A DNA stretch of 64,000 bases. Origin: Gonocerus acuteangulatus. Its lineage: Eukaryota; Arthropoda; Insecta; Hemiptera; Coreidae. Below are positions 55,011-64,000 of this stretch, in pieces. Where the stretch lies: assembly GCA_946811695.1 (NCBI GenBank), contig OX328124.1, forward strand, positions 85,785,457 to 85,849,456. The letters are read 5' to 3'. Every line of letters starts with the position of its first letter. Within the stretch, counting starts at the first letter, position 1. A program made the position numbers and the translations under genes. The notes under the pieces were generated by a model. It searched no databases and was not told the origin of the DNA. It was given only the letters and a program-made list of their open reading frames with translations.

Positions 55011-56860
55011 TTTTGGAAGCGGCAGAACTAATCAGCAAAATTTAATCAGTCCGAAGATAACTAAAATCAATATCACCACCGAAGTTGAATGATATGCTAT
55101 TCATTGAAGAGAAAGGCTCCTGACAAGATTCATATTATTATTAACACTCCTCTATAAACGTTTAAGCTTGACACTCTAGACATGAAACGTTGGGTCCTAT
55201 ACGACCCTGTACGTAATAGAGCCATTTTTTGGGGCAGGAATGCAATAAGTTATTGGGATTTACTCATTTATTTTCAAATATTAGGTGAATACTATAAACA
55301 CATTATTATTAGGTGTTTGGTTTTTTGACACAAAAAAAAATTAAATGTAAAGCTATAAAACTTTTCAAAACTATAATTTCTTCCGTACATAATGTTCAAA
55401 TATATTGTTCAGAATTTGTTTTATAATTTACCTTTTTTGTTTCAAGCGTTGTTATAAAGAGTATTGATTAATGCCTAATATGCATAATCATTTAGTATAA
55501 TGCATAATTTCTGAGCATTTCCTCGAATATGATTAATGGAGATGATACGGCCCATATTTGTCAAATTCATCGGTCGTTAATCATTAATCCTATGTCCTAT
55601 CTGGAAACTTGATAAATGCCTCTTAGAATTGATAATACAGAGGCAATGGAACGGATAGCAATGGCATTTGTTCATCTAAACACAGCAATGAGAAACTATG
55701 ACTTTAATTGGTTTTTGTGGTTAAATATATTATTAGTATGTATATAATTTTGATATAATCCAGTCTACTGAATTTCCAGGCTTTCCTCATTTATTTATAC
55801 CACAGCTGTGCAATTTAAATTACAATGTACTACATTATTATTTAAATTAATTATTATTCTAAATATTTATTTTACTATTAGAATACTTGTACGGTAAACG
55901 TGATGTTTTGAAAAGAAAAGATTATGTCAGCTACCAAATGAATGTTAAAAAAATAAATTTATACATTCTATAGAAGATTTGTTCACGGATTTTTTTTTAT
56001 TATTATTTTTTTTTTTAAACTAAAACAATGAAATGGAACTATTTTTGTCATTCAATGGCTAAGAAGCCTATTAGCTCAAAATAGCCAATCACGCGCCCTG
56101 AGTCTAGATAACAGCCAAGCCGTATAGACAGTTTATTTCTACTGTTGCCGGTCCTTCAGTTGGAACGCATGATCACTCATTTTTTTACAACTGGATGAAA
56201 AGGGAGTAGATAGTCACCCTAAAAAGTCCCTATTTCCTAAAATCTTAAAATGACAGGACTACAGGAAAGTCCAGTTAAAACAGACCATGTAGAATGAAAT
56301 TGGCTCCTTACTTAAAATATCAGATATGTATTATATTGTATAATTACAGCAGAGGTACAATTTTTAATATTTTATTGTTTTGTAACCTTAACCTAACATA
56401 ATCATAAAAATATAATACTGTCATGTATGTATGGTTTATTGATGCATGGCATACTTATGTTGCCACTCAATAGCACCATTGAGGTAATTTTTGAATGTTT
56501 CTCGAATTTGAACTTGATTCATTTTTTTGTGGCGGAGGAATTCAATTGTCAGTAGATAATGAAGCGTATCATCAATATTTTGTTTGATTTTTGTGTCTGC
56601 AATATAATTTTGAAATTAAGTAATTTCTTATGAAATTCAGTATATAATCAAAAAATAATGGTATTTAGCGAAAGTATTGCCTGTTTTTTTCATCATTTCA
56701 GTGGTGCACCAAAACTTAACTTCACTCCTTCTTTCACACAGGACTTGTAAACAGTCCTTATTTGTTACTACATGAACTAACTTATTTCAACGTATTTTTT
56801 CTGTTATTCTTAAGAGATTGCAATGTATTTGTTAATTTACAACTGGAAATGTATCTGTAT
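55011..56860. other. No gene recognised
   Basis: AT-rich throughout, with only short frames. No match to the window's repeat families was seen. Confidence 0.45.
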
Positions 56861-56866
56861 AATTGT

Positions 56867-56912
56867 TTCGAGCGATTCACCTTAGTTGCGGGTGCTCATA
56901 AATAAATGAATT
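56867..56912 (+). repeat. Tail-repeat family T, copy 5
   Basis: GCGATTCACCTTAGTTGCGGGTGCTC then ATAAATAAATGAA. Confidence 0.7.
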
Positions 56913-56924
56913 TAAAAAAAAATC

Positions 56925-57008
56925 ATTTCAGGGCCGGTTGTAAGAATTTCTTGCCGCACCATGGATGCTTAGCTAGCCAATCCATGCTGATGCGCGGTTA
57001 AAAAAAAT
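56925..57008 (+). repeat. SINE-B-like 3' fragment
   Basis: TCATTTCAGGGC, AATTTCTTGCCGCACCATGG and TGATGCGCGGTT followed by an A run, resembling the body and tail of SINE-B. The head is missing. Confidence 0.45.
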
Positions 57009-57514
57009 ATGTTAATAATATTTATACACGCCAAGAGAAGCTGTTATTCACTACCCTGTGACCCGCAGGCCCTCAAACCCATTTCAGACTTATTTTAATA
57101 TAATGCCCAACGTCAACCCCTGTTTCTCTTAATGGACATTGGAAAGGATTCAGAGACACGCTTCGTTGAATTTACTTGAGTGGTTGATGATGTCTCTTCC
57201 CCTCCTGCCCATTAAAGCCCTAACAGTTAGCAAACAGATGCGGGCAGTGGATGCGATTCATCAACAGCTGGTAGATCCTTACCAGCAGATCAGTTTCCCG
57301 TGTCTCAATCACGTGGATTGGTTTATCGTGTCGCGTATAAATTTAAGTCAATAAATACTTATATCTTGCGAAACAACAACCCGCACAAACCTAGATGACC
57401 GTGGAGCGGAGCTCGTTTTACTCTCCTGGTTCCATAGGACGGCAATAAGTAGCTGAGTCTCCTTCGCTCATCTCTACCAGTACACATTCGTTATTTCTCT
57501 CTTTAAAATGTTTT

Positions 57515-57715
57515 AAAGAGGGCCAGTGGCCATGGGTTCGATTCCCACTATGGGGTGGTGGCTTTTCATTACAAAAAGGAAAAGGCAGCAGCCCTATTCT
57601 GGCTACAAAAGCGTGGTAACCTATAGATAACCAGGCAAAATTCTTAGTTAATTTATTATGGACGTTTAAATTTAAATAAATAATAATTAAAACGTTTTCC
57701 TCAAAATTTATCTAT
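57515..57715 (+). repeat. Probable SINE insertion in family S copy 2
   Basis: Absent from copy 1 at the matching position. CCATGGGTTCGATTCCCACT resembles a B box with flanks. The A box is not evident, so the head is truncated or diverged. Confidence 0.4.
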
Positions 57716-58055
57716 ACTGGGCTTTGTACAAGTCATAACAGGCTTAAAAAAGTTTTTCTTTTCTTTTTAATTTTGTTTTTATTTTTTTATAAAAAGGTTT
57801 GATATTCTTTTTTTAAAAAAATAATATCAAGTTAAATATCTCCTCGTTGGTATAATATCTTCGGAACATGATAACTATGTACAAACACGAATTAGGTCCT
57901 TCAGAGGGACCGGGTAGCAGAGAGAAACCCCCATTCAATAGGCTCAAACTGCATTTTTAATGAACTCTAGCGGATACAAGAGTGACCAGAGCTAGATATC
58001 AGAGAAAGCTGGCCCAGCGGTGGCTTTCTGTCCCGAAACGAAAAAATAGCCTTGT

Positions 58056-58540
58056 CACGAAAGTGGCTATCAGGCCACGGAGCATGCCTGCCCGTTGTCA
58101 CGAAAGTGGCTATCAGTATAAGTGGCATGCCGGGCCATTGTTACGAAAGTGGCCATCAGACACGGGGCATGCCTGCCCGTTGTCACGAAAGTGGCTATCA
58201 GACACGGGGCATGCCTGCCCGTTGTCACGAAAGTGGCTATCAGGCTCGGGGCATGCCTGCCCGTTGTCACGAAAGTGGCTATCAAGTCACGGGGCATGCA
58301 TGCCCGTTGTCACTAAAGTGGCTATCAGACACGGGGCATGCCTGCGCGTTGTCACGAAAGTGGCTATCAGTCCAAGTGGCATGCCTGCCCGTTGTCACGA
58401 AAGTGGCTATCAGACAAGGGGCATGACTGCCCGATGTCACGAAAGTGGCTATCAGACACGGGGCATGTCTGCCCGTTGTCACTAAAGTGGCTATCAGACA
58501 CGGGGCATGCCTGCCCGTTGTCACGAAAGTGGCTATCAGT
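58056..58540 (+). repeat. 42/43-bp array, 12 units
   Basis: Unit starts are 58056, 58099, 58142, 58184, 58226, 58268, 58311, 58353, 58396, 58438, 58480 and 58522. The constant part is CACGAAAGTGGCTATCAG, with a variable part near CACGGGGCATGCCTGCCCG that is itself an imperfect inverted repeat. The overlapping frames in all directions are by-products of the array. Confidence 0.95.
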
Positions 58541-58570
58541 CTGGATTGGGATAACAAGGCCCTGCTGTAC

Positions 58571-59439
58571 ATAGCCCTTTAGTGGTTAGGAAAAAAAGGG
58601 GAATATTCCGAAACCAAATTTTTAATTTACAGGCCGTTTGTTTTGCTTCCTTGCAATGAAATTTCTTAAATATCATACCTAACGAATGAAGAAAATTTAG
58701 AACTATCCTTTAGTTAATTGAATCAGCTATTGGAAATATAAAACAGCGAAGCTATTAATGTTGATTTTGTATTTGTATAGATTACTTTATAGAAATTCAT
58801 TAGGAAGCTGGTGCTAACTGACGAACTGGGTGATAAACGGGCTCAATTTTTTAGCTTCTGGGGGCATATATTCTTAGTCTCATAAAGATGGTGGCCTAAT
58901 AATGTTAGAAGAAGACGTGTATAATAATATATTAATCCACTAGTAACTTTTTAATTTTGAATTGAAATACTCTAGCAAAAGATTATAACATTTCCGTCTT
59001 TAGGAAAAAGAAATAAAAAGGTACGTTCCACTTGTCTGAAAATAAATATTTCAGGAATTCATGCAGACATCCTTAACAGAATATTTCCTATCACAGCATT
59101 TTCATTTTATGTCTTCGTAGAAAAACGACGTATTCTTTTATTATTTCCCCTATGGTTTACGTGCTTCTTTTATATGTGTTCTTCTTTATTTATTTTTTCT
59201 TACTTCCCCTGTTTATTTTTCTTCTACATTCCAGCTTCTTAGAATTTTCTCATCTCCCCCTGTAAGAATGTTTTTTTTATACTCTTAACTTATTGATTCT
59301 CCAAAATAAAGACAGACAAAAAAAACGGGCGTATATCAAAATATAGCAAATTTGTCAGAAAGAATTGGGATCAATACTAAACCAGTTTAAATCAAATTAA
59401 TTTGATTACAAAACCATAAAGAAGTATTTTTAACAGAAA
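58571..59439. other. No gene recognised
   Basis: AT-rich, T-rich at 59100-59290. Confidence 0.45.
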
Positions 59440-59476
59440 TAAGTCCGACTCGCAGGAACTGCGTCATCTTAGCGCT
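59440..59476 (+). repeat. Family H 3' terminal hairpin, isolated
   Basis: AAGTCCGACTCGCAGGAACT then GCGTCATCTTAGCGC. The last five bases of the stem are missing. Confidence 0.65.
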
Positions 59477-59649
59477 AAAAGAAAAAGATCGTTAATAATT
59501 ATTAATTTTGGTTTGCGTTTATCACCACTTCTAATAAAGGAATTTTATTTATTTATATAAGGGTCTTTCTATTATTAGTTATTGGTATTGTATATGAAAT
59601 TGATTTGGAATATATTTCACAAATTAAAATCGTAGGTCGCATATTTATA

Positions 59650-60010
59650 ACGTTGTTCCGAAATTAATCACTCTCCTAAGAGGCCATTTTCCCTAATTAA
59701 CTAACTCATCTACGGGTATGCTGTGTAGTGAATTTCGTTTCGAAGGATAAAGAACTGTGACCAATTTTATTACGTATGCGTAATATACATATCAATTTTT
59801 ATAAATTAAGAATACATTTATATACATTTTAATGGGGGTCATTATTAGTACTTAGTTGATGGAATTAGTTAGTTTATAGAAAAGTTTCAAAAATTGTTTT
59901 ATATGTGCAACTTTATTATCTACGACGTTTCTGATGTGCTAAAAGGATTGAGTTACAAAGGGATATTAATATGGAGTTGCAAAATATCATTCGTTTTACA
60001 GTTTTTTCCT
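59650..60010 (+). repeat. Family G repeat, diverged copy
   Basis: TTTAATGGGGGTC, TTTCAAAAATT, GTGCAACTTTATTATCTAC and GTGCTAAAA.GA..GAGTTAC appear in the same order as in 37600-37770. The TA tract position is occupied by short TATACAT sequence. Confidence 0.5.
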
Positions 60011-62004
60011 TGTATTGTCCATAACCAAATGTGAAATCCGTGGATTTAAAAATCAGAGGTAATTTGGAATGTATATTGGATGATTGACTGACTCGGAAGT
60101 CCACCCCTTTGTCTCTTGACAGGCGGACAACTTTGTTAGAATAAAATGACATACTGCGCTGGCTGCTACATACTGACCGGTCGGTCCAAGCGGTAATTCC
60201 ATTTGGCTTCCATTGTTCGTGCGGCGAGAACCGAGGTATGCCCGCCCATTATCTCCTCATAATGAATCAGCAAGAGTGAGCATGTAGCATCCAGTACGGT
60301 GGTAAATACAGTCCTCGTTGCAATGGTGCGCCTGATCTATGGCCTTTGGGTCGTAGGACGTTACAATTTACAAGTCGGCAACGCTAGCTGGCTATAAATG
60401 TTTCCTGTGTTCCGAAGGCCGAGAAGGAAAAATTATAAATTAGGGATGAATTAATTCGTATAGCTTTAGCTCTGCATCAACTAGAAGCAGAAATTAGGGA
60501 TTGTACCGAAGGGGGAGGGGTACTTGGTTTAACTACTAAGCCTAGTTTATTCAAGCGTAGTACTTGCCATAAATGCTTCTTCCTGGCTTAGTGATAAGAG
60601 AATCGTACTCGTTCACATGTTGGTGGACAATTAGCGTTCAGTACGGTCCGTTCACTTAGGAACACAACCGTCCATTTTGTCTCATACCAAGCTGAAATAA
60701 AGACAAGTTTTCACATTGTGGACAAATTCAAAACAGTCGGTCCAATAATTACATCGCCACTAAACAGTTGTTGAGCTTCCATACGAGTGACAAGGGGGAA
60801 CTGCTTATTAGAATGATGTTTAGGAAGCTTACTTATGTTATATGCGTGGTAAAAAACATTAGCCCCGACATCCATGATGTAGCAAGGACTTCTCTTAACG
60901 GGCACTTAAATGAGAAAAATCCCTGTTTCCGGTAGGACTCCAACCCACCATCTCCACTGGATCACGGAGAGACGAAAAAAAAATGTTTTAATTTTTACCA
61001 CTTTATGAATAATACAAAAAATATAAGCATTAACGGTAATTTGACAATGGTTGACACGGTTAGTGGACTGGAAGGTAACGAGTTGAATTGCTCGCAAAAA
61101 TGTCATTGAAAACCCCTGCAGTGAAAGACAGGAATATGGTAACGCTAGATAGCTCGAATATCGAGGAATTAGAAGAAAATGAATGCGAGAGATATGAGGA
61201 GCTCTCGACTGCTGGACAAGTCATAGGTACCTGTGGCCTGTCTTTCCACTGACATGTACAAAAGTCAACGATTCAAAGGGCTCAACCGCTCCTCGACTGC
61301 TGGAGCAGTCAACGGTAAAGAAAGGGTTAAGACCAGTAATAAGAGCAAAGGATATTTTGGCAATGACTTTTTCCTCAGCATAGCATTTATTACCGCTCCT
61401 CCAATAGACCGTAAACACTGATATCTGTGTTGTATTAGGCTTCTAAAACTTTTCTTAACATCTACTTGGCCTATTCCATTATATTTCTTGTATTACCAGA
61501 TAATCTTGATGTTATCTGTGATAGTTATTATCACAGAACTTATTAGTTTCATTGAGAAAGGAACTTTGGTCGGTGGAATTGGCCTAAGAGTAGATTGCCT
61601 GCATTCGATCATAATAGTTTATAAAAGCACATTTGTGGATACAATTGAGTTTGCGAACGTATTAGCTTGCATTTTGAAACTTCTCGAAGAACTGATCATG
61701 ACTAATAATAATCACTCTCACTCATTGAGGTAGCTCGTTTCAGTTCCGTGGAGTTTATACACATTAGCTTTAGCCCCCACGAATAGGTATCATAATAATA
61801 CTAAAATGATAAATGTGTCTAATTTGTTAGTCCAAATGGATATTTTAAAGTGTACAGAATCAGAGAAACACATCTAGAAATAATTAGAATCTCTCAGGTT
61901 GTGCTTTATAAAAAGCGGGAGGGGTAAAGGGAAAAAGGAAGGAAGGGACACTTCCACTTTCTGCCGGATGCTGTTCTAGTTAGGAAAAACTGTGTAGGTT
62001 TTTT
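60011..62004. other. No gene recognised apart from a SINE relic
   Basis: Moderate GC at 60160-60420 and 61100-61340. CTCGACTGCTGGA recurs at 61205 and 61292. Frames of 60-80 codons show no recognisable domains. Confidence 0.4.
60929..60974 (-). repeat. SINE-B-like head fragment
   Basis: On the minus strand TCTCCGTGATCCAGTGGAGA joins directly to TGGTGGGTTGGAGTCCTACCGG. This is the SINE-B head with the middle deleted. Confidence 0.45.
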
Positions 62005-62085
62005 TTTATTATTATTATTTCCCTCTCACTCTCTCCCGCTCTCTCTCTCTAGCTCACTCTCTCTCACTCTCATTCTCTCTTTTTC
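62005..62085. repeat. (CT)n-rich tract
   Basis: Imperfect CT dinucleotides with CTCAC interruptions. On the other strand this is GAGA-rich. Confidence 0.9.
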
Positions 62086-62560
62086 CTCCCGAGTCCTAGG
62101 GACGTCACTCGGTCGAGGACTCCCTTATGATGAAGCTGGAACGGAAATTAACCCGAGAGCCGTTAAAAAGATTGCCCCCTCCCACGCCCCACCACTTTTT
62201 GAGTTAATAGCTCGTGTAAAAGTGGGATTAGTGGTTTTTTCCAAGGAAGGCGCTCCGCCCTGTCCCTTTTATCTGTTTAAACTCCATTAAAAAGAAGTTC
62301 TCCGCATGGCGGACGACTGAAGGTATTTTATTCTGAAAACTTGCAGCCCTGCTGGACAGCGCGGCCCTCTTTCTGTTGTTTCACCGGCCACTAAAAGTTT
62401 TCCCATCTAAAGTTTTAATTATAGTCGAGTGGTAGAGGAGAGGGGAGTGGCCATACTTGCTGCTATTAGAGCTGCCCCGTCACACATCAGCAGTCTTCCA
62501 ACACTCGTCGCTTCTTGCTTCTCAGACTTTCTTACAAGTTTTTCCTACCCTCCAAGTAGA
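62086..62560. other. GC-richer non-repetitive island
   Basis: Stands out from the AT-rich background and matches none of the repeat families in the window. Contains CGAGTCCTAGGGACG, CCGCATGGCGGACGAC, GCGCGGCCC and TTTTAATTATAG. No long frame exists on either strand. It could be a promoter, 5' untranslated exon or regulatory element next to the GAGA-rich tract, but nothing proves it. Confidence 0.3.
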
Positions 62561-63263
62561 CTTACTAAATTATGCTAATATCAAGAAGATAATTTAATTT
62601 GAGATTAGCGCCGCAAAAGGGGCTATTTGCAAAGTATAAGTGTATTAATACGTTGGCCGGATTCCAAGCATTACAAAAATAAATGCATTCACTAAATACA
62701 GAACGTACAAAGAAAATGGGCTCTATTCGAGATCCATGGTTATTTTATTGAAATTATGGGAAACAATTATACTCAAATTACAAATTAGAATTTTAAGCAG
62801 TTATAAAAATCATTAATGAATTATAAATGACAATATTCTCAAATAATTGGATTATATACAAAAATAAAATAATAAATATATAAGCCTGGTGGAAGTTGTT
62901 TGAATCACCAACTATTGAAAGAAAAAAAATACTCACAATAAAAATACTTTATGAGTAATATAAAGTAATCCATCCCTAGATTGTGTGCCCAGAATAAAAT
63001 GTCTAAAACGTTAAAAAATAAATAAATAAAATAAAACTGCCATTTCCGGTGTATAGAATGCTAACTATTTAGATCTTTGAAGAGTTTTAGCCAACTAAAA
63101 AGCTATTATACTCAAAATATAATATTTTTTATGAACTAAATGGTCTTATTTAATTTATAGTGTAGATGGAGATAGTTAGCCGCTGGAGAGATACGAAGAC
63201 AGGTATAGTTGGGATTCGGCTAGGAGAAAAACGTCAGACTTTCAAAAAGAAATCTGTATTTTG
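62561..63263. other. AT-rich, no gene recognised
   Basis: Only short frames and A/T-rich sequence. Confidence 0.45.
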
Positions 63264-63298
63264 GACGTTTCGACTGCAACAATGGCAGCCTTCTTCAG
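63264..63298 (-). ncRNA. Hammerhead-ribozyme-like motif, solo
   Basis: On the minus strand CTGAAGA (63292-63298), spacer A, helix II GGCTGC with GCAGTC (six pairs, one G-U, seven-base loop), then GAAACGTC. The conserved core is complete. Helix I is weak (one G-C then a mismatch then A-T pairs). No inverted partner was noticed nearby. Confidence 0.5.
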
Positions 63299-64000
63299 CT
63301 AAAAAATATATACAACTTATAAGTAAAGAAAATGTACAAGTAGTAGGTAAAAGACAGGCAGAAATGAGCGGAGTATATATATCAATACAATAAATTTTAA
63401 CCAATCTTATTTTTAAAAACAATGAAAATACGGTAGTTGGAAAGAAAACAGCATGTAGAACTTGTTAGTAAAAGCAGTACAAAAAAAAAAAATTAAACAG
63501 TAAAAACAACGCACATTTTTTATGTAGTGAAAAACAAAATCTATTTTTATAGCCCCCTCAGCCCCCCCCTTATATACGCCCATGAAGGTATAATTTACAC
63601 TATCATTAAAAGGCGAAAAGGTATATCAATTAATTAAAATTATAGTCAAGAACAGCACAGTTAAATGAAGCTATATATTTGTTCCAGCGAAGCTAGTTGA
63701 TAATCGACTACATCAGAACGATAACAGCTTGAAATGTATATAAAGGATACATAAATAAAATAAACAGACTTGCATTTAATGAATGGTCATTAAATAAGAA
63801 TAATAAACCTCACAAATCATTGTTAAAACGGAGAATAAAGTTAACGAGTAATGAATAATTTATTGGGGCTAGTAAAAGGATTCAAAAAGCCATCTTAATT
63901 CGCTTTCATCGTAAAATTTAATCTAAAATATTTGAATTTTGACCTTAAAAAAATAAATGTCAGTAGTATAATCATGGTTGTAAATTATGAATCGAGATTA
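63299..64000. other. AT-rich, no gene recognised
   Basis: C-rich run near 63561-63569. The rest is AT-rich with no features. Confidence 0.45.

Larger units (their letters stand above)
57365..58570 (+). repeat. Minisatellite-bearing repeat (family S), copy 2
   Basis: Same layout as 50185-50885, with an extra block at about 57515-57715 that contains a tRNA B-box-like GGGTTCGATTCCCAC and is probably a SINE insertion. The array here has 12 units against 5 in copy 1. After the array both copies continue GTCT.GAATGGG-like. Confidence 0.78.

Noticed and set aside
55181..55200. Ninth hammerhead-like motif (GAAACGTTGG)
   Set aside because: No CTGANGA core within reach and no helix II could be drawn.
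58056..58540. CRISPR-like array with a constant 18-base part and variable part
   Set aside because: Period is 42-43 with variable parts that are near-copies of one another, no cas genes, a eukaryotic repeat context, and a related array in copy 1 at 50652. It is a minisatellite inside a dispersed repeat.

Overview
This window looks like a non-coding, repeat-dominated piece of an AT-rich animal genome, most likely an invertebrate and probably an arthropod. I base that on long (TA)n microsatellites, tRNA-derived SINEs, Jockey-type and RNase-H-bearing LINE remnants, a Ty3/gypsy LTR element with a serine-tRNA primer site, a Penelope-like element, and many non-autonomous DNA transposons. No bacterial operon structure and no complete host protein gene could be recognised. 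The sequence could be intergenic or lie inside a very large intron. The species is not identifiable by eye.

Layout. 0.3-2.6 kb: a palindrome carrying hammerhead-ribozyme-like motifs, interleaved inverted repeats, and a fragment of a hairpin-and-microsatellite repeat called here family H. 6.6-12.1 kb: a LINE 3' end, a terminal-inverted-repeat (TIR) element with a nested MITE, two copies of a tRNA-Ile-like SINE (SINE-A), a 1.1-kb near-perfect palindromic transposon, and an antisense Jockey fragment. 13.1-13.7 kb: a tRNA-Glu-like SINE (SINE-B) and a second palindrome with a ribozyme-like motif. 15.16-19.32 kb: a complete but disabled Ty3/gypsy retrotransposon. 19.4-23.8 kb: family H copies, one split by an 801-bp PIF/Harbinger-type element and two facing each other as a large inverted pair. 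25.7-30 kb: palindromes, a LINE fragment, and a probable hAT element with a nested MITE. 30.04-32.36 kb: a 2.3-kb TIR element holding a 24-bp coding-periodic minisatellite and the best-formed hammerhead in the window. 37-38.2 kb: family G repeats and a small MITE. 39.79-43.66 kb: a Penelope-like element with pseudo-LTRs, a 12-bp target duplication and reverse transcriptase plus GIY-YIG coding sequence. 44.5-49.6 kb: a TTAA-flanked element and nested hAT elements. 50.2-58.6 kb: two copies of a repeat with related 42-43-bp internal arrays, another family H copy and more SINEs. 58.6-64 kb: sparse relics and a GC-richer non-repetitive island next to a CT tract.

The elements are linked by nesting (Harbinger in family H, hAT in hAT, SINE in hAT, MITE in TIR element), which gives a relative insertion order. 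The most interesting thread is a set of eight hammerhead-like motifs. Most follow CTGANGA, one spacer base, a short helix, then GAAAC. One sits in each pseudo-LTR of the Penelope-like element, and the others lie in palindromic or solo relics that may be related to it. The second thread is family H, a roughly 1-kb repeat with a GC-rich hairpin at each end and a (TA)n tract at a fixed internal position, which resembles non-autonomous Helentron (DINE/HINE-type) elements.
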